Shown one piece after another: positions 39,284 to 48,583 of a DNA stretch of 64,000 nt. The stretch comes from DASUBN01 sp964584665 (GTDB lineage Bacteria; Pseudomonadota; Gammaproteobacteria; Natronospirales; REEB76). Numbering within the stretch: position 1 is the stretch's first letter; each line of letters opens with the position of its first letter. The translations under genes were made by a program, and so were the position numbers. The stretch lies in assembly GCA_964584665.1 (NCBI GenBank), contig CAZPAO010000003.1:71498-135497 (forward strand), read 5' to 3'. The notes below the pieces were generated by a model. The model had not been told where the DNA came from and ran no database searches. It saw only the letters and a program-made list of their open reading frames with translations.

Positions 39284-40188
39284 GACTTCTTACCGTTGAG
39301 CATAGGGAAGCCCAAGGCCTCCCGCGCGTTGAAGTAGGCCTGGGCCACGCCGCGCGCGAGGGTGCGCACACGCAATATGTAGCGCTGCCGTTCCGTCACG
39401 GATATGGCGCGGCGCGCGTCCAGCAGATTGAAGGTGTGGGAAGCCTTCAGCACCTGCTCATAGGCAGGCAGCGGCAGACCGAGTTCCAGGAGACGCGAAC
39501 ATTCGCGCTCGCACACGTCGAACCAGTTGAACAGCACTTCGGTGTTGGCTTGCTCGAAGTTGTATTTGGACTGCTCCACCTCGTTCTGGTGGTAGACGTC
39601 GCCGTAGGTCACCTTGCCCAGGGGCCCGTCGGTCCAGGTGAGCTGGTACATGTTCTCCACACCCTGGAGATACATGGCCAGGCGCTCGAGGCCGTAGGTG
39701 ATCTCGCCGGAGACGGGTTTGCACTCCAGGCCGCCCACCTGCTGGAAGTAGGTGAACTGGCTGATCTCCATGCCGTTCAGCCACACCTCCCATCCCAGGC
39801 CCCAGGCACCGAGGGTGGGCGATTCCCAGTTGTCTTCCACGAAGCGGATGTCGTGCACCAGCGGATCGATGCCGAGGGCCTTCAGGGAACCTATATAGAG
39901 GTCCTGGAAATCCGCCGGCGAGGGTTTGATGATCACCTGGAACTGGTAGTAGTGCTGGGCCCGGTTCGGGTTCTCGCCGTAACGCCCGTCGGTGGGACGG
40001 CGCGAGGGCTGCACGTAGGCTGCTGACCAGGGCTCGGGTCCGATGGCGCGCAGGAAGGTGGCTGGGTGGAAGGTACCGGCACCCATCTCCATGTCGAAGG
40101 GCTGCATCAGCACGCAACCCTGACCGGACCAGTAGGACTGGAGGGCTAGGATAAGCTCTTGAAAAGTAGCGGGTTTTTTTGAAGGCAT
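39280..40188 (-). CDS. glyQ: glycine-tRNA ligase alpha subunit
   Basis: 302 aa catalytic alpha subunit. Family landmarks: TFQELILALQSYWSGQGCVLMQPFDMEMGAGTFHPATFLRA, RRPTDGRYGENPNRAQHYYQFQVI and GLGWEVWLNGMEISQFTYFQQVGG. A class II synthetase core; length is standard. The transcript leader includes a strong AGGGCC/GGCCCT hairpin (40201-40215) only 12 nt before the ATG. It is divergent from glnA; glyS, gmhB and plsC follow on the same transcript. A CCTATATAGA motif occurs at 39890. Confidence 0.98.
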   Translation of the reverse strand: MPSKKPATFQELILALQSYWSGQGCVLMQPFDMEMGAGTFHPATFLRAIGPEPWSAAYVQPSRRPTDGRYGENPNRAQHYYQFQVIIKPSPADFQDLYIGSLKALGIDPLVHDIRFVEDNWESPTLGAWGLGWEVWLNGMEISQFTYFQQVGGLECKPVSGEITYGLERLAMYLQGVENMYQLTWTDGPLGKVTYGDVYHQNEVEQSKYNFEQANTEVLFNWFDVCERECSRLLELGLPLPAYEQVLKASHTFNLLDARRAISVTERQRYILRVRTLARGVAQAYFNAREALGFPMLNGKKS

Positions 40189-40293
40189 CTGTTTTTCTTC
40201 AGGGCCGGCGGCCCTTTCCCGCGGATGGCGCAGTATAGCGGCTCATAGCTTTGGCGCCACTGGAGCGCCCAGCCGGTCTGGGCTCCCAGGGCA

Positions 40294-40310
40294 TGCACCA
40301 TTTTGGTGCA
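40294..40310. promoter_or_regulatory. NtrC-binding site, glnA upstream
   Basis: TGCACCATTTTGGTGCA is a perfect match to the NtrC enhancer consensus (TGCACYA-N3-TGGTGCA). A TATAAT hexamer begins directly after it (40311-40316), so NtrC could repress a sigma-70 promoter here while activating the sigma-54 promoter 60 bp downstream. Confidence 0.9.
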
Positions 40311-40341
40311 TATAATCTCATTCTCAGGCAGCCTGCCCCGC

Positions 40342-40365
40342 GCCAACACTGGGCCCAGAGTTGGC
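40342..40365. promoter_or_regulatory. 24-bp palindrome overlapping the glnA -24 element
   Basis: Arms GCCAACACTGGG and CCCAGAGTTGGC pair at 11 of 12 positions, with a perfect CTGGGCCCAG core. The right arm ends inside the -24 TTGGCAC box of the sigma-54 promoter. It could be a repressor operator or an mRNA hairpin on transcripts from the upstream TATAAT promoter. Confidence 0.65.
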
Positions 40366-40377
40366 ACGCCGCATGCA
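40361..40377 (+). promoter_or_regulatory. sigma-54 promoter of glnA
   Basis: TTGGCACGCCGCATGCA: the invariant GG (40363-40364) and GC (40375-40376) are separated by exactly 10 bp as required for RpoN promoters. The start would be near 40388, about 30 bp before the glnA ATG. The NtrC site is centred about 86 bp upstream of that start. Confidence 0.85.
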
Positions 40378-40418
40378 TATACATAGGCATCGCCCCACCC
40401 ACTTTTCCGGAGCCCGCC

Positions 40419-41835
<1,417 letters not shown>

Positions 41836-41837
<2 letters not shown>

Positions 41838-42037
41838 CCAAAGCTACTGCGCTCGGCAGGGCGTTGTCTGTAGCAGGGATGCGTACGTGCCGCGGAGCAC
41901 AGGGATGTGCGAGAGTGGCGGCGCGAGGCGCCTAGCCCCATGCGCTACGCTTCCTGCTTCGCGCATGGCCCAGTGCGTACATCCATGTACGCCCGCGCGG
42001 TGCATGCACCGCGCCCTTCGCTCGTCACGCTTTGGTC
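41836..42037. repeat. large intergenic palindromic repeat, copy 3
   Basis: Outer arms GACCAAAGC (41836-41844, including the last two bases of the glnA stop) and GCTTTGGTC (42029-42037) pair. Inside are GCGTACAT/ATGTACGC (41975 region), a CATGCGC/GCGCATG pair and a perfect 20-bp palindrome at 41995..42014. The 5' portion repeats copy 2. Together with the sRNA locus it fills the only stretch over 300 bp without a protein gene. Confidence 0.8.
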
Positions 42038-42110
42038 CTAGCGCTTTTTGCATGAGACGTTTGGAAACTCGGCCGCCTTTTAAGGCGGTCGAGTCATTTT
42101 AGGCGCGCAG

Positions 42111-42140
42111 AAAAAAGCCGCCGGCCTGATGGCCGGCGGC
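42111..42140 (-). terminator. intrinsic terminator of the sRNA
   Basis: On the minus strand a perfect 10-bp stem GCCGCCGGCC-ATCA-GGCCGGCGGC is followed directly by TTTTTT. This is the strongest Rho-independent terminator in the window and no protein gene ends before it, so it must serve the upstream hairpin-rich transcript. Confidence 0.9.
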
Positions 42141-42349
42141 GGGTCGAATAGAAAAGCTGGCGGGCCGCGGGGATGGGGTAAAGAACGACCCGCCAGCAAT
42201 GGACCGGGAGTGGGGTGACTCCCGGGCAGCTCCGCAGGGAGGGCGGAGCTGCGGTCACGCGCGGGGAGCGCGTGATTCGGCCGTGCGCATCGGCGCACGA
42301 TTCATGAAAACGTCGGTCTCCTGACAATGTGGACTGGACCGTCTAGTCC
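42111..42349 (-). ncRNA. putative sRNA with six hairpins and C-rich loops
   Basis: Minus-strand transcription unit of about 239 nt with its own promoter (42384-42356) and intrinsic terminator (42140-42111). In transcript order the hairpins are: TGGACT/AGTCCA at the 5' end; CGTGCGC stem (42299-42282, 7 bp); TCACGCGC stem, loop UCCCC (42275-42255, 8 bp); GCAGCTCCGC stem, loop CCUCCCU (42252-42226, 10 bp); CCGGGAG stem, loop UCACCCCA (42225-42204, 7 bp); GCTGGCGGG stem with a 24-nt loop containing ACCCCAUCCCC (42197-42156, 9 bp); and the terminator stem. All stems are perfect. The C-rich loops are complementary to Shine-Dalgarno sequences, as in the Xanthomonas sX13 type of sRNA. A 16-codon frame (42305-42255, MNRAPMRTAESRAPRA) with distant AGGAG might be a leader peptide instead. 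Confidence 0.72.
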
Positions 42350-42355
42350 ACTAAT

Positions 42356-42384
42356 AATATAGTCCTGCGCTTGGGTATTTGCAA
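42356..42384 (-). promoter_or_regulatory. sigma-70 promoter of the sRNA
   Basis: Minus strand: -35 TTGCAA (42384-42379), 17-bp spacer, -10 TATATT (42361-42356), predicted start near 42349. A TGGACT/AGTCCA dyad (42350-42330) lies over the start point and may be an operator or a 5' hairpin. Confidence 0.75.
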
Positions 42385-42448
42385 ACTCTAATTGACCATA
42401 AGTCATTTAAGCTTGAGGACGCCCGATCATTGGAATAGGCTGGAACCC

Positions 42449-43015
42449 ATGCGCCGAATCCTGCCCCTGCTCCTCGTACTCCTCTCCCTCACCTCCATGG
42501 TGACGGCGGATCCCCTTTACAAGTGGGTGGATGACCAGGGCAACGTCCATTACTCGGACAAGCCCCAGCCCGGGGCCAAGAAGCTCAATCTCCCGCTGCC
42601 ATCCACGTTCACCCCGGCTGTGCCCGCCGCACCGCCGGATAATCCGGTGAACAGCGATACCCGGTTCCGCAACCGTCATTCCGATGCCAACAAGTCGGGC
42701 GACGGCAAGCAGGCCACGGCTTACAGCGATTTCGTGATCACCGCGCCCCAGGCTAACCAAGTCCTTTGGAACGTCACCAGCGTCAGCGTGAGCGTCTCGG
42801 TGAAGCCGGGTCTGCAGCCTGGCGACAGAGTGACCATCACCCTCGACAACAAGGTGGTGGGTCCCCAGGAAGATGCCAACGCCAGCTTCGATGACTTGGA
42901 CCGGGGTGAGCACACCGTCAGCGCCAACCTACAGACCGCGGATGGCGCGGTATTGGTGGCCCAGCCCATCACTTTCTTCATCCAGCGCGGAACTCAGAAG
43001 AAGCCTACGCCCTGA
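42449..43015 (+). CDS. DUF4124-type periplasmic protein
   Basis: 188 aa. Signal peptide MRRILPLLLVLLSLTSMVTA, then the DUF4124 module (DPLYKWVDDQGNVHYSDKPQPGAKKLNLP, near residues 20-50), a Pro/Ala linker, and a C-terminal beta-sandwich of Ig-like appearance (about 105-180, SDFVITAPQANQVLWNVTSVSVSVSV). The function of DUF4124 proteins is unknown; they occur widely in gammaproteobacteria, often next to glnA and ntrBC as here. The ATG at 42449 is chosen because it starts the signal peptide; 19 further codons are open upstream but include the sRNA promoter. Stop is 43 bp before ntrB. Confidence 0.85.
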   Translation: MRRILPLLLVLLSLTSMVTADPLYKWVDDQGNVHYSDKPQPGAKKLNLPLPSTFTPAVPAAPPDNPVNSDTRFRNRHSDANKSGDGKQATAYSDFVITAPQANQVLWNVTSVSVSVSVKPGLQPGDRVTITLDNKVVGPQEDANASFDDLDRGEHTVSANLQTADGAVLVAQPITFFIQRGTQKKPTP

Positions 43016-43026
43016 TTCGGTGCGGT

Positions 43027-43043
43027 TGCACTATAATGGTGCA
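43027..43043. promoter_or_regulatory. NtrC-binding site over the ntrB promoter
   Basis: TGCACTATAATGGTGCA is a perfect NtrC consensus whose centre contains a TATAAT -10 hexamer (43032-43037), 16 bp before the ntrB start. Phosphorylated NtrC would block RNA polymerase here, a direct negative feedback on ntrBC. The -35 region is poor. Confidence 0.88.
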
Positions 43044-43058
43044 AACCGTGAGGATCAG

Positions 43059-44115
43059 ATGGCTTCGGGCCTATCACAGCAGAGCATCCTGGAGAACCAG
43101 ACCACCGCCATCCTGTGCCTGGATGGGGTGCTCCGCCTCACTTACCTCAATCCCGCCGCCGAGACCCTGCTCCGGCTTGATGCCCGCAAGGTCCTGGGTC
43201 GGCCTATCGCCGAATGCCTGCCCGAAGCGGGGGAATTCGCACTGGCCCTGGCCCGGGCCGCCGGCAGCCGCGAGACCTTCACCCAGCGTGAGCTGAGGTT
43301 GCCGCTCGCCGACCGGGATGTGGTCACGGTGGACTGCACCGCCACGCCGGTGGCGGAGGGGGAAGGCGAGACGCCGCTCCTGGTGGAACTGGCTCCGCTG
43401 GACCGCCACCTGCGCATCAGCCGCGAAGACGCGCTCATCGCCCAGCATGCCGCGAACCGCGTGCTGGCCCGCAACCTCGCCCACGAGGTCCGCAACCCAT
43501 TGGGCGGCCTGCGCGGCGCCGCGCAGTTGCTGGAGCGGCGGCTGCCCGACGAGAAGCTGAAGGAATACACCGGCGTCATCATGAAGGAGGCGGACCGGCT
43601 CACGGCGCTGGTGGACGCCATGCTCGGGCCTAGCCGGCCCTCGCAGCTTGCCGCGGTGAACATCCATGAGCTGCTGGAACACGTGGCGCGGCTCGTGGAA
43701 GCGGAAGCGCCGGCGGGACTGGAGCTGAAGCGCGACTACGACCCCAGCCTGCCGGAACTCTCCCTTGACCGGGACCAGATCGTGCAGGCCCTGCTCAACA
43801 TCGCGCGCAACGCGCGCGAAGCCTTGGGCGCGCGCGGCACCCTCACCTTCCGCACCCGCATCCTGCGCCAGTTCACCATCGGCCAGAAGCGCCATCGCCT
43901 CGCCGCCTGCGTGGACGTGGCGGACGATGGCCCCGGCATCGAGCCTGCGCTGCTGCCGCGCATCTTCGCGCCGCTCGTCAGCGGCAAGCCCGGCGGCACC
44001 GGTCTCGGGCTCTCCATAGCCCAAGAACTCGTTAACAGACACGCCGGGCTCATCGAATGCACGAGCGCGCCCGGCGCCACCGTCTTCTCCGTGATATTGC
44101 CCCTGGAAGGAGCCC

Positions 44116-44135
<20 letters not shown>
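43059..44135 (+). CDS. glnL: nitrogen regulation sensor histidine kinase NtrB
   Basis: 358 aa soluble kinase/phosphatase that controls NtrC according to the PII state. PAS domain about 8-118, phospho-acceptor His142 in NLAHEVRNPLGG, N-box LLNIARNAREALG, G1 DDGPGIEP and G2 GGTGLGLSIAQELV. No membrane segment, as expected. GAGGAT lies five bases before the ATG at 43059; the much longer upstream frame is antisense to nothing and has shadow composition. It overlaps ntrC by 20 bp. Confidence 0.96.
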
Positions 44136-45513
<1,378 letters not shown>

Positions 45514-45611
45514 TGACATGTCGTCCGTGCATGGACTTACGTCAAGCCAAAAACTGAAATCAGCCCCTACTGCTTAGAATGGATGCACACCCCTCAAGCA
45601 GGCAGGACGCC

Positions 45612-46031
45612 ATGTTGATCGAAGCATCCGTAGAGAATTGGGACCAGCACCACGCCGCCGTGGTGGCCACCAACGACATCGCACGCGAGCTAACCGTGCC
45701 GCCCAGCGGCAACGGCACCGGGTCCAGCGTCACCGGTTCGGAGTTCCTCTGCCTGGCGGTGGCCACCAGTTATTGCAACGACATCTACCGGGAAGGCCGC
45801 GATCGGGGCATCGAGGTGCTGCGGGTGAACGTGGATGTGCGGGCGGACTTCAGCGGTACCGGTGAACCCCTAAGAGGTTTGAGCTACCGGGCGCGGGTGG
45901 CGGCCAAGGGCGAGGAGCAGGAGATCCGTGAGCTGATGCTGCACACGGACCGGGTGGCGGAGATCCAGACCACCCTGCGCAAGGGCATGGAAGTGAAGTT
46001 TGAACCGGCAGAAATAATAGCGGAGGGCTGA
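45612..46031 (+). CDS. OsmC-family protein
   Basis: 139 aa OsmC/Ohr-fold protein. Single cysteines are found in SEFLCLAVATSYCND, whereas classical OsmC enzymes use two cysteines about 60 residues apart; the second (usually in a NCP motif) is missing here, so peroxidase activity is doubtful and a binding or YhfA-like role is possible. ATG at 45612 has AGGA eight bases upstream; ATGs at 45579 and 45583 upstream are less likely. It ends at palindromic repeat copy 4 and is convergent with pyrD. It is a second OsmC-fold gene besides the fusion at 21785. Confidence 0.78.
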   Translation: MLIEASVENWDQHHAAVVATNDIARELTVPPSGNGTGSSVTGSEFLCLAVATSYCNDIYREGRDRGIEVLRVNVDVRADFSGTGEPLRGLSYRARVAAKGEEQEIRELMLHTDRVAEIQTTLRKGMEVKFEPAEIIAEG

Positions 46032-46159
46032 TCAAAACCTGCTGCGCTCGGCAGGGCTTTGTTGCGCTTCGGACTCGCAGTCGGTCATGCACACCAAGAG
46101 TGCACTCCCTCCTGCTCGCCTCGCGCGCCTAGCCCTGCCTTCGCTCGCGACGCTTTTGA
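46032..46159. repeat. large intergenic palindromic repeat, copy 4
   Basis: Starts at the base after the OsmC-family stop. Arms TCAAAACCTGCTGCGCTCGG and the complement of GCGACGCTTTTGA (ending 46159) enclose GGACTCGCAGTCGGTCATGC and the conserved GAGTGCACTCCCTCCTGCTC stretch shared with copy 1. It lies between convergent genes and ends 8 bp before the pyrD stop. Confidence 0.8.
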
Positions 46160-46166
46160 AACGACA

Positions 46167-47150
46167 TCAACCGGCGGCGCAGGCTTCGGTGGCAAGCTTC
46201 TTGCCCGGCACGTTCAGGCTACCGGTGAGTTCCGAGACGCTCTTCATGTTGTAGCGGGACAAGTGGTCCGCTATGCCGGCATTCAGTTTCTTGCACACCA
46301 GCGGATCGTAGAAGAGCGCGGTGCCCACCCCCACGGCGGTGGCGCCAGCGATCAAGAACTCCAGCGCATCCTGCACCGTAGTCACGCCGCCCTGGCCGAT
46401 GATGGGGATGTTATGGGGCTTCGCCACTTGGTAGACCTGTTGGGTCTTCAGCAGCGCGATGGGCTTGATGGCCGGGCCCGAGAGGCCGCCCTGGAAGTTG
46501 CCGATGACGGCGGAACGCTTCTCGACATCTATAGCCATGCCCATCAGGGTGTTGATGACGGCGAAGCCGTCGGTCCCCGCCTCGATGCAGCGCCGCGCGT
46601 TCAGCGCGATGTCCGTCTGGTTGGGCGAGAGCTTGGTGATGAGGGGTTTCCTGGTCACGGCGCGGCAGGCGGCCACCACCTGGGCGGACATGTCCGGGTC
46701 GTTGCCGAACTGCACGCCGCCTTCCTTCACGTTCGGACAGGAGATGTTGATCTCCATGGCGTCGATGGGCGAGTCATCGAAGCGGCGCGTGACTTCCGCG
46801 TACTCTTCCACCGTCGAGCCCGATACGTTGGCGATGAAACGGGTCTCTGAGAAATCCAGCATCGGCAGGATGTTCTTCACCACGTGATCCACACCCGGGT
46901 TCTGCAGGCCGATGGCGTTCAGCATCCCCGAGGGAGTCTCGTACACCCGGTGGGCCGGGTTGCCGAGGCGGGGCTTCAGGGTGGTGCCCTTCAGGCATAC
47001 GGCGCCGGCGTCCCGGTTGGAGAAGCCCGCCACCCGCGTGTATTCTTCGCCGAACCCGACGCAGCCCGAGAGCAGGACCAGCGGCGAGTCGAATCGCATG
47101 CCGCAGAAGTCGAGCTTGAGGGAGCCGGGGAGGGGAGCGAAGTCGGTCAT
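46167..47150 (-). CDS. pyrD: dihydroorotate dehydrogenase, class 1B-like
   Basis: 327 aa flavoprotein of pyrimidine synthesis oxidising dihydroorotate to orotate. Landmarks: NAIGLQNPGVDHV, INISCPNVKEGGVQFG with the active-site Cys of class 1B enzymes, FAVINT and IIGQGGVTTVQDALEFLIAGATAVGVGTAL. No PyrK subunit gene is adjacent, so the electron acceptor is open; classes 1A and 1B are hard to separate without it, but Cys at the active-site position supports 1B. Its ATG (47150) directly abuts the trmL ATG (47151) on the other strand. Most gammaproteobacteria use membrane class 2 PyrD instead. Confidence 0.92.
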   Translation of the reverse strand: MTDFAPLPGSLKLDFCGMRFDSPLVLLSGCVGFGEEYTRVAGFSNRDAGAVCLKGTTLKPRLGNPAHRVYETPSGMLNAIGLQNPGVDHVVKNILPMLDFSETRFIANVSGSTVEEYAEVTRRFDDSPIDAMEINISCPNVKEGGVQFGNDPDMSAQVVAACRAVTRKPLITKLSPNQTDIALNARRCIEAGTDGFAVINTLMGMAIDVEKRSAVIGNFQGGLSGPAIKPIALLKTQQVYQVAKPHNIPIIGQGGVTTVQDALEFLIAGATAVGVGTALFYDPLVCKKLNAGIADHLSRYNMKSVSELTGSLNVPGKKLATEACAAG

Positions 47151-47615
47151 ATGTTCCACATCATCCTCTATCAACCTGAGATACCGCCCAACGCGGGCAA
47201 TATCATACGCCTGTGCGCCAACACGGGCGCCGCGCTGCACCTGGTGCATCCCCTGGGCTTCGATCTCTCGGAGTCGAAGGTGAGGCGCGCGGGCCTGGAC
47301 TACCATGAGATGGCGAACGTCACCGAGCACGCGGACTTCGAGTCCTGCATGGCGGCGCTCGCTGCGCCGCGTCTCTTTGCCCTCTCCACCCGCGGCACGC
47401 GCCGTTACACCGAGCCGGAATACCGGGACGGGGACGCCTTCCTGTTCGGCCCTGAGACCCGCGGCCTGCCCCAGGCCCTGCTCGACTCCCTCCCGCCGGT
47501 ACAGGTGCTGCGCCTGCCCATGCGGCCCGGCAACCGCAGCCTCAACCTCTCCAATGCCGTGGCGGTGATGGTGTTCGAGGCCTGGCGGCAGCAAGGGTTC
47601 GTTGGCAGCTCCTAG
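47151..47615 (+). CDS. trmL: tRNA (cytidine/uridine-34 2'-O)-methyltransferase TrmL
   Basis: 154 aa SPOUT methyltransferase that modifies the wobble base of two leucine tRNAs. Typical opening MFHIILYQPEIPPNAGNIIRLCANTG and the trefoil-knot motifs FGPETRGLP and LRLPMRPGNRSLNLSNAVAVMVFEAW. The ATG is the only sensible start and sits back-to-back with the pyrD ATG, so the ribosome-binding sequence (GGGGAGGGGAG, about 13 nt away) lies inside pyrD codons. Confidence 0.96.
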   Translation: MFHIILYQPEIPPNAGNIIRLCANTGAALHLVHPLGFDLSESKVRRAGLDYHEMANVTEHADFESCMAALAAPRLFALSTRGTRRYTEPEYRDGDAFLFGPETRGLPQALLDSLPPVQVLRLPMRPGNRSLNLSNAVAVMVFEAWRQQGFVGSS

Positions 47616-47646
47616 AAAGCATTACTTTTCCAGGGTTTTGACCGGC

Positions 47647-47700
47647 TTGACGCGACGGTCCATCTTGTATATTTTACCAAAAGGTTAATTAACCTATTGG
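47647..47700 (+). promoter_or_regulatory. promoter and palindromic operator of the arsR operon
   Basis: -35 TTGACG (47647-47652), 17-bp spacer, -10 TATTTT (47670-47675). Immediately downstream, over the expected start point, is a perfect 14-bp palindrome AGGTTAATTAACCT (47682-47695), extended by CCAA/TTGG to 24 bp with one mismatched pair (47677-47700). Autorepression by the ArsR-type protein encoded at 47710 is the likely role. Confidence 0.78.
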
Positions 47701-47709
47701 TGTAGTACC

Positions 47710-48087
47710 ATGCAATCCGATCACCTGAGTGCCACCTTCGCCGCCCTGGCGGACCCCACCCGCCGGGCAATCCTCGCCCGACTGTCCCTGGGGGAGATCT
47801 CGGTGACGGAACTCGCCGAGCCCTTCGAGATGAGCCTGCCGGCCGTGACCAAGCACCTCAAGGTACTGGAGAAGGCCGGCCTCATCACCCGCGGCCGGCA
47901 CGCCCAGTGGCGGCCCTGTCGCCTGAAGGCGGCGCCGCTGCAGGAGGTCTCGGACTGGGTGGAGCATTACCGCCGCTTCTGGGAAGAGCGGCTGGATCGT
48001 CTGGGCGAATACCTGAAGGAGCTGCAGGCCGAAGAGGCCGTCGGCACACCCAAGACCAAGGAGAAGAAGCATGACCGCAAGAAGTGA
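47710..48087 (+). CDS. ArsR-family winged-helix regulator
   Basis: 125 aa. Winged helix with ALADPTRRAILARLSLGEISVTELAEPFEMSLPAVTKHLKVLEKAGLI, the standard ArsR/SmtB fold, and a charged C-terminal tail (TPKTKEKKHDRKK). Only one cysteine is present (WRPCRL), so the metal sites of ArsR, SmtB or CadC are absent and a small-molecule or redox-free signal is likely. Such regulators commonly precede SRPBCC (AHSA1) genes. It overlaps the next gene by 17 bp and is preceded by a palindromic operator. Confidence 0.92.
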   Translation: MQSDHLSATFAALADPTRRAILARLSLGEISVTELAEPFEMSLPAVTKHLKVLEKAGLITRGRHAQWRPCRLKAAPLQEVSDWVEHYRRFWEERLDRLGEYLKELQAEEAVGTPKTKEKKHDRKK

Positions 48088-48583
48088 GACACAGCACGCC
48101 AGCTTCACCATCGAGCGCCACTATGACGCGCCGGTGGCCCTGCTCTACAAGGCCTTCTCCGACGAGAAAGCGAAGAGCCGCTGGTTCGGCGGCGGCGGTG
48201 AGTGGGTTCTGGTCGACAAGAAGTTCGACTTCCGCGTCGGCGGTCACGAGCACCTCTCCGGCAGATGGAAGAGCGGCATGGTGTCCGCCTTCGATGCCAC
48301 CTATCACGATATCGTGCCGGAGCAGCGCATCGTCTACGCCTACGACATGCACCTGGACAACAGGCACATCTCCGTGTCCCTGGCCACCCTGCTCTTCGCT
48401 GTGGACGGCGCCGGCTCCAGGCTCACCATCACGGAACAAGGTGCCTTCCTGGACGGTTATGACGATGCGGGCTCCCGCGAGAAGGGTACCCGCGGCCTGA
48501 TGGAGCGCATAGCCGATTCGCTGAAGGGCGACGATATCCAGGACCTGCCGACCCCTGACCCGAAACTGCGGAGAGACAGATGA
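48071..48583 (+). CDS. SRPBCC (AHSA1-like) protein 1
   Basis: 170 aa START/SRPBCC fold, a helix-grip cavity that holds hydrophobic ligands. Recognised from IERHYDAPVALLYKAFSDEKAKSRWFGG at the start and the closing helix. It starts inside arsR and its stop overlaps the start of the MFS gene by 4 bp, so the three are tightly coupled. The ligand and reaction are unknown; the family is annotated after the Aha1 C-terminal domain but in bacteria is rarely a chaperone cofactor. Confidence 0.88.
   Translation: MTARSETQHASFTIERHYDAPVALLYKAFSDEKAKSRWFGGGGEWVLVDKKFDFRVGGHEHLSGRWKSGMVSAFDATYHDIVPEQRIVYAYDMHLDNRHISVSLATLLFAVDGAGSRLTITEQGAFLDGYDDAGSREKGTRGLMERIADSLKGDDIQDLPTPDPKLRRDR

Noticed and set aside
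42094..42327. 77-codon and 72-codon minus-strand frames over the hairpin-rich locus
   Set aside because: Both run straight through the intrinsic terminator at 42111-42140 and have Arg/Pro-rich shadow composition; an RNA gene explains the region better.
42111..42349. 6S, 4.5S SRP, tmRNA or RNase P RNA
   Set aside because: Serial small hairpins with C-rich loops lack the long central bubble of 6S, the GGAA/asymmetric loops of SRP RNA, the tRNA-like domain and tag of tmRNA, and the conserved core of RNase P RNA.
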